The notes under the pieces are model-generated. The model had not been told where the DNA came from, did no database searches, and worked only from the letters and a program-made list of their open reading frames with translations. 64,000 nt of DNA from Seiridium cupressi. Lineage: Eukaryota > Ascomycota > Sordariomycetes > Amphisphaeriales > Sporocadaceae. Shown here piece after piece: positions 22,777 through 33,906 of this stretch. The stretch spans positions 62,001 through 126,000 of the forward strand of contig JARVKI010000097.1 in assembly GCA_036674765.1 (NCBI GenBank), written 5' to 3'. A program made the translations under genes and the position numbers. How positions within the stretch are numbered: the first letter of the stretch is position 1; the number at the start of each line of letters is the position of its first letter.

Positions 22777-24267
22777 GTCTCCAATGATAATTTAACAAAC
22801 CTCCCCTAGATTGTCTACTACCTACCTCAATTGTTACATACAACACCCGGCACACAACATTGCACAGAAACCCGGCGTTCAGGATACAGAGATAACCCGT
22901 TTGGAAATTTTCTTTCTTCATTTTTTTCTATTCGATTCAGTCATAAAGAATTGGCGGCGACGACTTGTCTTTTGCGATGGACTGCACGAAAATTGGGATG
23001 ATCAGGATACGATACGAAGAGCATGGAAACGAAGAGCCGACTTTTAATGAGATCTGAAGTCGGAAGTTTGGGAATTTTGATGGCGACAGCAGGCGTCGTG
23101 ATCTGAAGATTGCTGGATATAGAACGAAACCGTACCTAAGATGAACCGTGTACATGCAGAGATGAACGAATTCACGAAGCCATTTGACTTCGCACAAATC
23201 CTTCAATGGACTATATGTCGTATGTGATACTGGAATGTGACCATGCTATTTCAATAAATGGAAGCCTTCTGTTTCGACCATGCCCTGGCATGATACAGTA
23301 TACTTGAAGATTTATTTCACGTCTAATTTGGCCCTTGTTGCTTGCCTACTTGTGACACAGGGTTACATACAGGCGCACCAGATTCACTCGCTCCTTAATT
23401 ATGGATTGTTTGGCAGGCCTACGCTGATCCCTGCATTGGTATGATATTTGCTGTATTACAACCATGTGTCCTCAAACCATACACCATCGACTTTCTCAGT
23501 CCATGTTCAAGCGGGTTCTCTCTCGCGCTAAAACTGGCCATGAAGCTGCCCGCAAATGAATAAGGAGTGGCTGATTTGTTACAGCTGCCCTCGTGATAAC
23601 ATATTCATCGTCCCCATTGGACCAGCTTTCACTCAAGTACACCACTTACTGAATGCTCGATACTCTCCCTCTATCACAACCAGGGACATGGAACGGCGTG
23701 TACAGGCTTTCTACTCTAACAACCGGAGGAGGTAATGATGGGATTGGCACTAACTCCACGGCATTGACCAGTTGAGAAGGCGGAAGTAGAGCAAGTCATC
23801 ATCTCCGAGATTCAAAGGGGTTTGACGCTCCCAGCAAGCATGACTCCATGGAGGGATAGGGAATGTATTTATGCCAAGTCTCTGGAGATGGCACAAAACC
23901 AGGCGTGGTAGTAGCATTCGTACAGACCATGATAGGCATCTTGGCAGTAGCTGGCCCGGCATAGTTGTAAAGATAGGAATCAGCGTTTCCCGGGACGCGG
24001 GAGAAGCTTGTTACTAAACCAGTCCATTGCCTAGTTTTCAACTATTCGGCACCTCAGAACCAGCTCATTGCCCTTCATTTATCCCTGCTATGGGTCGCTG
24101 TTCAACACACCATTTGCATACGCGGTCAAATGAAGTTGCTTCAGAAAAGGATTCTCTCATTTTTCGCAGCCATATTCGCTACGTCCAGATGCAATGTATG
24201 AACCCCGGTCACTCCTTATTGAGACCCAGAAAGCAGCAAAGAAACCGTGACATCCATTTCGTTCCAT
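22777..24267. other. Intergenic, convergent 1.5 kb region
   Basis: The region lies between the 3' ends of the membrane protein gene and RPL9. An 80-codon minus frame (23799..24041) and several others are present without domain or splice support. No feature is called. Confidence 0.5.
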
Positions 24268-25141
24268 TTAAGCATCCTCGACGATGTTGCCCTTCTCCGA
24301 CACGTACATACCGTCCAAGAACTAGGTGAGATGTGAGCACTCCGTGGGCCATCGGGGGTGGGTCTGGCGCGGCGAGGCGTGTAACATACCTTACGGATAT
24401 CCTTGTTTCGCACCTTGCAGATCTGCTGGATATCGGCGGCACTTTGCGAGACGTCCTCCAACGAGTTGCCCTCCAGGGTGAGCTCATCCTTCTGGGCAGG
24501 CGAGACCTTGACGTCGACACCGGGGCGCATGACGACTCTGCGGACCAGCTTCTCGCCAATGAAGTTTCGGATCTCGACCTCGTACTGGTCGGTCTCGGAG
24601 TTCTTGTCGATGTTGACGTTGATGGGGAAATGGGCGTAGACGTATCGCATCTTATACTTGAATCCCTTGGTGACACCAATGATTAAGTTGGAGATGAGAG
24701 TGCGGACGGTTCGGAGGGCGGCAACGTTCTTGCGAGCGCCGTGGTGGATCTCGATTCCGATGATGTTCTTCTTGGGGTGGGAGAAGTTGACGGCCAAGTG
24801 GGACAGATCCTTGGTCAGCTTGCCTGTTTGCGTCGTTAGAATTTCTCGTTGCTGACGCCAGAAGCAGAGGAAAGCAATTATTCCAGCTGGGGAGTATTCG
24901 TACCTCGGGGACCGGTGACGGTGACCTTGCGGGCCTTGATCTGGACGGAGACTGTCGAAGGACCATGTCAGCAATTTGTTCAAGGTGTTGGGCACCCGTT
25001 GTCCTGGGGCGACTGAGCCTCCTCTTCCCCTCGTAAAACGAGCCCAAAAGACCTGGCAACCCAACGCGACCTTGATAGAAAACTGAGCGACGTACCGCCC
25101 TCAGGCACCTCCAGAGTCTCCTCGCTGTGGATGTAACGCAT
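24268..25141 (-). CDS. RPL9: 60S ribosomal protein L9 (uL6)
   Basis: Four exons, 25141..25096, 24951..24904, 24823..24390 and 24321..24268, give a 193-aa protein, the usual size. Introns begin GTACGT, GTACGA and GTATGT and end in CAG, CAG and TAG. The spliced protein starts MRYIHSEETLEVPEGVSVQI, continues with KVTVTGPRGKLTKDLSHL and NIIGIEIHHGARKNVAALRT, and ends FLDGMYVSEKGNIVEDA. Early introns in a ribosomal protein gene are typical of fungi. uL6 binds 25S rRNA near the sarcin-ricin loop region of the large subunit. It is divergently arranged with VPS26. Confidence 0.97.
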
Positions 25142-25964
25142 CTTGTCGGTGTTTCCTCAGGTGGGGGGATGAAATGGGATATCGACCTGCAGGCGGCGGA
25201 ATGTCAGTGAACCGGGTTCAATTGCGTCTCGAGCAAATCTGGGCGACGAGAGGCCGATGCGATGGCTGGGTGGGTGTCCGTACCTGAAGGATTGGCGATG
25301 CGGTGGATGTGAGGTCGAACTTTTCGAGGTTCCACGCCTTTGGCTGTTTCCCTAAAATTTGAGCTGCGAAATTGTGCGTAGGGTTTTGGGACAGAGCCGA
25401 CCCCGAATTGGTGGCTTGTGCGGGAGCCACCAGCCACAGACAGCCTCTTTCTTCCCCACTCATGATGGATGCCCACTTGAGCCACTCACTTCCACCAGAG
25501 ATGCGCAAGTGGCATTTGGGGTGGGACAGCAGCGCTTTGGCCAACAGACATCATCATCATCCATGAAAGAGCGGAAAGCAGGTGCAGCAGCTGCAGCTGT
25601 ACATAGCAACATCGAGCTCCGGCGTGCATGACTATGTGGTCGCGGACACTGGATGTGATCAGACTGCACATAATCGTGATATCGAAGGGCGGTACCGTTG
25701 TCAAGCTGAATCATCATTCCTGTAGTGGTTTCGACTGAGTGGCATACTGGCTGGCTTGTCCACTCTGACATCTCATTGGCTGCACACCTGGACTGCGTCG
25801 GTCAACCCACCACACCCCGACCTGGCAAGGCTTCAGCAATTGGCTGCGAGCCCGCTTATCCCGCTGTCAACCATCGCAAGCTAGGCCAAGCTTCCCAGAC
25901 AGCTCCCATCTCACGCCCGCCCCATCTCTCATCAGTCAATCGTCCAGGATCGCAGCCGCCCAGC
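25142..25964. other. Divergent promoter region of RPL9 and VPS26
   Basis: About 820 nt separate two oppositely transcribed genes. Frames in this stretch overlap each other on both strands and lack domains. No promoter motif is clear enough to call. Confidence 0.5.
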
Positions 25965-27394
25965 ATGTCGTATTTCTTCTCAACCCCCGTCGACATCGAC
26001 GTCGTCCTGGAGGATGCCGACGACCGGCAGATGGTCGACGTCAAACTCGATAAGAACAGGAGAGAGAAGGCCCCTCTATACATGGACGGCGAGTCCGTCA
26101 GGGGTGCCGTGACAGTCAGGCCGAAAGATGGCAAGAGGTTAGAGCATACGGGCATCAAGGTGCAATTCATTGGCACGATAGGTATGTCGGTAGTCAGATC
26201 TCCCGCCGGGTCCCGCCTCGATGGAGCTGTTCCTCGGCGCCAGACCCAGGCCATGGACGAGCTGGAGATATCCGAAGCCCGCTACTCATGACTGACACCC
26301 GGGTACAGAAATGTTCTTTGATCGCGGCAATCATTACGAATTCCTTTCGCTGAACCAAGAGCTCGCGGCCCCGGGCGAGTTGCAACACCCGCAAACTTTC
26401 GACTTCAACTTCAAGAACGTGGAGAAGCAGTACGAGTCTTATAACGGCATCAACGTGAAACTCCGCTATTTCGTGCGTGTGACCGTCTCGCGGCGCATGG
26501 CCGATATCATTCGCGAGAAGGATATCTGGGTCTACAGCTACCGTATCCCGCCCGAGATGAACAGCAGCATCAAGATGGATGTCGGTATTGAGGACTGTCT
26601 GCATATCGAATTTGAGTACAGCAAGAGCAAATATCATTTGAAGGACGTCATAGTGGGCCGCATCTACTTCCTGCTCGTTCGGCTCAAGATTAAGCATATG
26701 GAGTTAAGTATCATTCGGCGCGAGACGACGGGTGCCGCCCCAAACCAGTACAATGAGAGCGAGACACTAGTGCGCTTCGAGGTATGCTCACCACCCTCTC
26801 TCATCATATTCTGCATTTATCAGCTTGACTGACCCTGTATAGATTATGGATGGTTCTCCTTCCCGAGGCGAGACCATACCAATCCGGCTATTCTTGGGCG
26901 GGTTTGACTTGACACCAACCTTCCGAGATGTAAATAAGAAATTTTCGACCCGCTACTACCTATCTCTAGTTCTCATCGATGAGGACGCGCGCCGCTATTT
27001 CAAGCAATCCGAAATCATTCTGTTCAGGCAGGCGCCCGACGCTGCTGGCAATCAGCCATTGATTCAAGGCGTCCCCGATGTGCGGGCTGAACCTTCTGGG
27101 CCGAAGCCGCTGCCGGTTGAGGGCTAGGAAGCGCCTCATCAACAGCGGGGAGACGTCCAACAGTCCAGCGTACAGCATGTAGAGTTTCCGGCCCCAGCCG
27201 AAGAGATAACTGAGGACCCGGCCTCAAACTCCAGCTCGGGAAAGAGTTCGTGGGAGGAAGAAGCGGATGATCTAGCCAGACGGTACAGAAAATTCCAGAA
27301 GGGCAAGGGGGCCGTTCGAAGTTTTCATTCCAATTTCGGTGGTCGTGGTAGTAGTGGCGATTGGGGTGCTTCCTCATCGACTAGTCACATGTAG
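25965..27394 (+). CDS. VPS26: Retromer subunit Vps26, with an in-frame TAG and a coding-like extension
   Basis: Exons 25965..26181, 26309..26781 and 26843 onward flank introns of 127 and 61 nt (GTATGT and GTATGC donors, CAG and TAG acceptors). The arrestin-like fold is recognisable: MSYFFSTPVDIDVVLEDADD, the junction FIGTIEMFFDRGNHYEF, IWVYSYRIPPEMNSSIKMDV and IPIRLFLGGFDLTPTFRDVN. Vps26 binds Vps35 and Vps29 and recycles cargo from endosomes to the Golgi. The first in-frame stop, TAG at 27125-27127, gives 324 aa, close to animal Vps26. The same frame then stays open for 88 codons to a TAG at 27392-27394, with protein-like composition (SWEEEADDLARRYRKFQKGK). The TAG could be removed by a weak 48-nt intron (27080..27127), read through, or be a real nonsense stop. 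The core identity is certain; the C-terminus is not. Confidence 0.92.
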
Positions 27395-27670
27395 ATATTC
27401 ACTCGCATCGGATCCTAATTGATTCGACAGCATAGGTTGGCATGGCGTTTATGGTTCCTTAGAAAGAAAAGGGAGTCACGTTTTCGGGGGCGACCGATCT
27501 AGTCCCACGAAGCAATTAGCAATGTAATTTTCCTGCCGCCTTCCGTTGCCTTTTCGCCTGAATAAGTAAAATAATCATCTCAACCGCTTTCGTAAGATCT
27601 CTTGGTATCCGCCTAGTCTTACACAAGACATGCCCGCCCCTGGCTACCGTTCCAACTCCTCGAGTGTTTC

Positions 27671-30600
27671 TCAGGCTTCCAATTGCATCGCCTCGCCGTC
27701 GACAGGCACGAGAGGCCACTGATCACCACTGATAGCAGAGATCCGGTCAAGCTCACCCTGATACTGGCGCCTGATATCCGCGAGCGTGACCACCCTCCTC
27801 TTCCCCGCTCCCCCAAACACTCCTGATGAGCCGCTCACATCACTCTCCGCCGAGGCCTCCGTTGTGATCCAAGCTTGCTTTTCATCCACACAGCTCAGTG
27901 TGTTGATCAGCATAAGATACTGTCGGGTGATAACAGTATCCAGGACATCTTCTCCCACCACATCGTCTGCGTCGGCTCGCTGGCGAAGTTTGTGGATCCG
28001 GTCAAGTAGAATGGCTGCGGCGCCGCGGTAGTCGTTGCGCTTGATACGCCAGGAATAGAGGATTTGGTGCCAGGGCTTATCCGTAACAATATCAACAGTG
28101 TCGCGGCATCGTTGAGCAAGAATGTCATCTACAGCGTTCTCGAGGTTCGGGAACGGCAGCTCCACGAGCTCCGAGTTGTGAAGACCGTCGCACATCTTCT
28201 CGATGAGGATCCTCAACAGGGAGCGTTGGAGGGCATGGTCCGCCATTGCTACCAGTGTGGTATGTGCCAGATCGAAATGGGAGACGTTGACAGCTCCGTT
28301 GAACAGACGACTCTGAATCTCCGTTCGTATTGCGGCAGCATCTTTTGTCGTGTGGTTGACGAATTGCAGAGCCAGGCCAGCGAATTCCACCACATATGAA
28401 TATGCCCTTTGCTTCTCGAAGAGCGAGATGATATGGGCGTGGTATTGTGGCATGCCTGCATAAAATAATCTCCACTCCGTATCGTTCAGTAGACCGCTGC
28501 TATGTTTATCTGGGTTCTTGATTGGCCGGCCTGTCGAATACATTAGCTCTCGGAACTGCAACTCTGCAGGGACTTTACTTACTGAGGCCGAATGCTGCCT
28601 TCTTGAAGAAGATGGCGGCATTCGTGAAGTCTTTCAGGCCAAGATACACACGTCCTTGCACATATGTGGAGAAAGGGTCCTGTTCTGCGTACGGGCTCAA
28701 CTCGGCAGCCAAGTCAGGTCTATTCCACACGAGAAATGCGCACTGGAAGTATTGGGGTAGGAGTGAGGTATCGCTGTTTTCCGCTAGGAGATTGGATGCA
28801 ATTCCGGTCAGGGCAGCCGGAATCGCATCAATTTCGGCGGTTCCCAATAGGTGCCCAGCCAGCCCTTCGAAGGCCGTGATTACTTGCGTCTCTTCCGTCT
28901 GACGTTTCGTGACGACAGGTGAGTTTCCAGGCAAAGTATCCAACTTGTCCGCATTATGGAGCGGAAGGGGGAGTTGTGTCTTCACCAGCCATCGGACGAG
29001 CTCGAGTCTTTGAAGGCAACTAATGAGATAGCGATACACGGTACCGATATCTAATCTGTTATGGAGTGCCTCCTCGGGACTGTCAAATTCAAACTCCATA
29101 TGAACTAGGAGGATGAGTTGACTGAAGCAGACATTCCATTGAAGCTCGACCAATTCTTGAATGGCTTTGACGGCCAGCTTCCGTCCAAAGTCGGTCAAGG
29201 GATATCTGTGCTCCCGCTGCGAGTCCTCGGTAGCCTTCATCAACTCGACGGTCCTTTGATACAGCTCTAATGAGACCAGCGCAAAATTCTGGCCTAGAGC
29301 ATCTGTAACTTGGGCGCAGTCCTCGTCGGATGTTTGCCGCCAGAAAGCTGCCTTGTCAGAAAAGTACTGAATACGTTCCTCGTCTGTTTTCGCCGAGTCC
29401 TCGAGCAGCTCCGAACGCAGCACTGAGTTGCAAATCTGTAACATGCTGTCCGAGAATACGTCGACGAAGTTGAGACCAGTAGCTATAAGCAACGACACGT
29501 TCTCCAAACCTTCATGGCGTGTGTTGGGGTTATGGCAGATTTGCTCAAGCCGACTACACTCCCTAATTGAAGACAGGCTGTCTGCGCACACCACCCAGGA
29601 CAGGCCAGAGCTAGTCTCGTAGGATAACGAGAGCGCCTCGCCACGTTGCTTGTCCAGTAACTCGAGAAGTCGATAGAAGCGGCGCCATCGTAATTCACTG
29701 GCACCTCGAAAGCTTTCGTAGTCCATGCCACCGGACGAGGACGAACTCCGCTCCAGAGACGATGTAGAGCCAATGGCTGAACAGATGGCTTCGGCCAGGC
29801 CCTTGCCGTTGCGAGCTGGAGAGTCCTTTGCAAGACCGAGACCTTGCTCATACATGGTGAGGGCAGTCTCAAGAGTTGAGTTAGTGAATCGCCCGGGGTA
29901 CAAGATTAGTTGTAACCACTTTTCCGCAGGATCGGTTGGGTCACAGGGGTTAGATGTTTGTGCTGTGGGGAGCGAGTTGTCATAAAAAGCTCCAGTCCAC
30001 CTATCGCGCCACGCTTCCTCAACCTCCTCAGGAGCAAAGGAAATGTGTTGCACCCTGTACGTCATGTTGTTTTTCCACAAGACCCACAGCTGCGTGCCCT
30101 GAGGACCGTCTTGTGCGACCGTAAAGTCTGCCACAGTCCATACGTCTGGACCAGGTGGGGGAGGAGGAACTAGCCGTGCAGTCTTGAAGAATGAGTCGAT
30201 TGCCATGCCTCCCTCGTCCACATCCGCTTCCAGCTTCCAGAATTTGAACTCTCCCGCACCCACAGGAGAGTATGTCACACACAGACGTTTCCCTTCAGTC
30301 GCACCTACGATTTTGATAAGGTTGCCCTGTGACGGATCAACTGTCCACTTTCCGATCTCCTGTGGATTTCGTTCGGCTTCCAGGATGTCTTGTGTATGAA
30401 AGATGTGACCAGTTTGAAGGTTCCATACCCGTAGGCGGTGGTCCAGACAAACAGTTAGAAGGAATGAGCCATCGTGTTGGCCAAGATCGGTCGTAGCTAC
30501 TGATGCTGCTGCATTTAGGTCCATATCAATACCTCCATGTCTGACTGAGTGGCTGCCCTTGAGAAATCCTCGGAAGCTCTGACCCCAACCTTTCGAGCCA

Positions 30601-31306
30601 TACTGTATCTCCTTCCACGTCTGGTGAGACACTGCGCCTTGTTAGATTCAACGTCGAGGCCAAGGTGCATTGGCGTGTACATACCGTCGTGATTCCGATT
30701 CCTATCCAACCTGACGATGCCACCATCGTGAGTGGTCACGACGAGCAGATTGTCGTCGGCAGCCACTAGCCGATGCGGCGCCTTGAAGCCAAGAGCTTGT
30801 ATGGTCTGAATTCTGCAGCTGTCCGATACTTCGCTGGTCGAACGTTTGCGGAAATGCTCGGGCTTCAAGGTGATTGTGTAGAGCTGGTTCGCCAGGTCAA
30901 TGACAAATACGCTGAGCGCATCATGATCTCGAGGGTCTGAAAGCGCTACGCATGACGATCGTATGGGCTGAGAGAAGCGAAGATTGAGAACCAGGTTCGC
31001 ATCGGGGGCTTTTTTCGTCTTGCACACATCGATGCAGCGGATGCTCAATAGTGTGCTTCCATCTAATACCCGCCACAGAAAGCTTTTCGGTTCCGCGTGA
31101 TGGGTTCTGTGGTAGATGGACGAGGCGGTCGCGCAGTTCTTGGATCGGAACACCTTGTCGTCTTCGTCGCCTCCATTGGCCCGCTTCGTGCCTCTTCCGT
31201 TCGCACTGCCCGTTGAGAGCTTCAAGTCGACGATTAGCGCGGGCGACGAGGGCTCGAGGTTCAATCTTGTTTCCTTGTGTAGGTACAAGGGATCTCTAGG
31301 AGCCAT
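27671..31306 (-). CDS. NUP120: Nucleoporin Nup120 (Nup160 family)
   Basis: Three exons, 31306..30685, 30631..28583 and 28530..27671, give about 1176 aa. Introns are 53 nt (30632..30684) and 52 nt (28531..28582), with GTATGT and GTAAGT donors and CTAAC/CTAAT branch points; the frame is continuous. The N-terminal half is a beta-propeller with segments such as FLLTVCLDHRLRVWNLQTGH and DVWTVADFTVAQDGPQGTQL. The C-terminal half is helical, with FQCAFLVWNRPDLAAELSPY and MCDGLHNSELVELPFPNLEN. Nup120/Nup160 forms one of the short arms of the Y-shaped (Nup84/Nup107) coat complex of the nuclear pore. It is convergent with VPS26, with only about 280 nt between the extended VPS26 frame and its stop codon. 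Confidence 0.9.
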
Positions 31307-31981
31307 GGTGAGCCCATCTAGGCTGCGCTGAGGCCGCGCAAGAAGATCTGCTCTGTTGATGCTATGTTGGTGTTGTTTGCGATCGATAAACGCGGTCGGA
31401 ATTTATTTGGCACGCGAATCTTGAAGCTTTAGCTATGAAGAACAAGCACAGGCAGCTCCAAGAGTGGCAGGCTGGGCACCTGCCAGCACTTGTGTGGGTC
31501 CAGCTCCAAAGACTCACTTGAGCTAGACAATGGAATTCGTCTACGCAGATAGACAAAAAGATTTGTATTTTTGTTGCATTTTTGTTGCATTTTTGTTGCA
31601 TTTTTGTCATATTCTTGTTACCTCCTTATTGTAACTTCTCTTATTTTTATTTTTATTTTATTTTTTAAATTAATTTTTTTGCCGTTTTCTTTATGCCATA
31701 TTTGGGTAATCAATTTTCTGTCTGCTAAGGTGGTAGCTTTCCGATCGTTCTTGCATGTATTCAATAATTCAGAAGTCCTCGATTGGAAGGTCACAGACGT
31801 AAATCGTGCACAAGCATGGTGAAATGTTGAATACCAGGTAAATCTAATGTCAAAAACGAGCAAATCTAGTACTCCTTCCAACGCCAAAGCTATGCACAGT
31901 GATCCCGTCCAGCTCTCATCATATTCTCGTTATCGTGCCTCTTTCTCCGCTCCCTCTATCCACTCCAGAGCATCGCCCAAC
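31307..31981. other. Intergenic, 5' of NUP120 and 3' of RAD51
   Basis: About 675 nt. It contains an 11-bp direct repeat array near 31568 and an AT-rich patch at about 31620-31680. No gene is seen. Confidence 0.5.
31568..31610 (+). repeat. Three tandem 11-bp units (TTTTTGTTGCA)
   Basis: Three perfect copies of TTTTTGTTGCA lie head to tail, followed by a partial fourth (TTTTTGTCAT). They are about 280 nt upstream of the NUP120 start, on the opposite strand. They are probably a replication-slippage minisatellite; no function is evident. Confidence 0.85.
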
Positions 31982-33155
31982 TTAATTGTTCATCTTCTCG
32001 ATGTCTTTTGGAGAAGGGTCGCCAATGCCGTCTTCATTGATGGCGAAGAGACAGTCACTTTCTGGCAGACATGGGCTGTCATAGATCTTGGCGATACGAG
32101 TCTCCCCACGACCCTTCTTGAAGCTGATTCTGGTCGTACTGGCGTGGGCGATAATGTTTCCACCAATTGGCTTCTTCGGGTCGGGGTTGAACATGGAGCT
32201 TGGTCCGCCATCGACTTGGGCCACAACCTGGTTGGTGATGACGACCGCGATGCCGAACTCATCCGCAAGTCTCTGCAACGTACGCATAAACTTGGCAAGA
32301 TGGGTTTGTCGCGACGACAGCTCACCGCGACCCAGGAAGTCTGTCCGGTAAAGTGCAGTTGCACTGTCCACAATCAAGAGCGAAAATCTTGTCTCGCACA
32401 TCATAGCTGAAGCCTGGTTGAGAAGTTGCAGCTGATGATCCGAGTTGTATGCTCGAGCATAGGCAACGTTGTCCAGAACCTCCTCTCCAGATAGACCATA
32501 GCGGTTGGCAACAGCTAGCAGGCGAACTGGTCTGAATGTGCCTTCAGTGTCAATGTAGAGACATTTGCCTTCGCCACCGCCCATGTCGAAGGGTAATTGG
32601 CAGGTTACAGCCAAGGTGTGACACAGTTGACTCTTACCGGTCCTGAATTCGCCGAAAAGCTCAGTGACTGAACCGGTCTCTACACCACCCGCCAACATAG
32701 TGTCCAGGTTCTTGGATCCAGTTGTGATGGAGATGAGCTCACTCCTTCTCTGGTGCATCTCTGTGGCGGTCGTGAAACCCATGGGCACAAGTTTCGAAGC
32801 TATAATGGAACGGTTAGACACACGGCCATAGCCTGATAACAGTGAAGTGTTCTTACCTTCAGCAAGAATCTTGGCGGCTTTCTGCTCAGAGATCCCTTTG
32901 ATCTGTTCCAGGATTCTTCTCGGAGTATAAGCAACAGCCTCGACCGTTTGTAATCCACCGTCAAGCACAAGTTGGATATCACGCTTGGTCAGACCTGCTA
33001 CGCCCTGTTCAATCGTCAGGATCAGACTTGAGCTCAAGGCATCATACAATCATCTGACTCACCTCGAGAGCACTCAGAGGTGTAGGCGCACCGGGGCCGG
33101 TCATGCTACTCTCATCACCCTCGCCATTTTGCATCTCGTCGTATTCCTCGGCCAT
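31982..33155 (-). CDS. RAD51: DNA repair recombinase Rad51
   Basis: Exons 33155..33063, 33004..32857 and 32799..31982 give 352 aa, the normal Rad51 length. Intron 1 is 58 nt (33005..33062, GTGAGT donor) and intron 2 is 57 nt (32800..32856, GTAAGA donor, TCTAAC branch point). The spliced junctions read [18 protein letters not shown] and [19 protein letters not shown]. Walker A is GEFRTGKSQ and Walker B is [12 protein letters not shown], with the L2-side segment [34 protein letters not shown] and GGVETGS fit Rad51 rather than Dmc1. Rad51 forms the strand-exchange filament in homologous recombination. Intron 2 is a multiple of three and contains no in-frame stop. An ACGCGT box lies upstream, matching cell-cycle control known for yeast RAD51. 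Confidence 0.97.
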
Positions 33156-33906
33156 TTTGAAGACGAGCTGAATGTCTAGGAAGAAGGTGAATTGCAGTCA
33201 AGGCCGGATGATACAAGGATGTGCGATGATCCGGATGGGTTCCAGCTCGAATTGACAAGTCTGAGAAGGAAGGAACGCGTCAGTCGCGTTGAGATGCTGG
33301 GGGCAATTTAAGTGATTGGGAGCTCGCCCCACCAAGAAAACAAAAGCCCAAGAAAACTTGCCACGCGCTTGAGTAGCGCTGTCACATGACTCCAGGCAGG
33401 AGAGCGGGGCTCAATTAATGTTGCTCCTTCTACTCGGCCCAATGCCACAAGTGTGTGTTTTTTTCACCTGCCGTCATTGCCATATCTTCGTAAGTGTCTG
33501 GATTAGTGAGCTAGCTTTTTCTAGTGGACTCGCCATGGTTACAGGCATCAATCACAGCGAGACCATATACATTCCGCACGCCAGTGTTACTCGTCAACAC
33601 GATTCGCTGGTGCTAGGCAATGGTATTGTACATACGTGTGGCCGCAGTCCGCAAGACGACACAGTCCCGAGTATGTATCGAGGTAATATTGAATAAGGGC
33701 ATTAACCCAGTTTCCTAAAAGGTCCCTTAAACGCCTATGTGCTGCCAAACCATATCGCTCGAGCAAATGTATATCTCACACAGTGCTGTCAAAAAAGAAG
33801 GCCGTATGGAATGGTGCAGGGATCGCGGAGATTCATGCATTCCCTCGTCGTATGTACAAAGCCTCAAACATTAGTGTATCACAAAGACTATCCCGCCTCG
33901 GTCCCA
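33156..33906. other. RAD51 upstream region and 3' flank of the membrane-protein gene
   Basis: About 750 nt. Apart from the ACGCGT box I see no feature. The open frame at 33418..33696 (plus) has no domain. Confidence 0.5.
33275..33280. promoter_or_regulatory. MCB-like box (ACGCGT) upstream of RAD51
   Basis: A palindromic ACGCGT lies about 120 nt upstream of the RAD51 start codon, followed closely by another CGCGT (33285-33289). MluI cell-cycle boxes bind MBF in yeast and drive G1/S expression of DNA-replication and repair genes. The match is only six bases, so the function is inferred from position and gene identity. Confidence 0.45.

Noticed and set aside
23799..24041. Small 80-codon minus-strand frame
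   Set aside because: It has no signal peptide, domain or supporting intron; with this much intergenic DNA an open frame of this size is expected by chance.
31982..33155. Naming the recombinase DMC1
   Set aside because: The Walker A context GEFRTGKSQ and the segment [12 protein letters not shown] fit Rad51, whereas Dmc1 has a different GEFRCGKTQ-type context.
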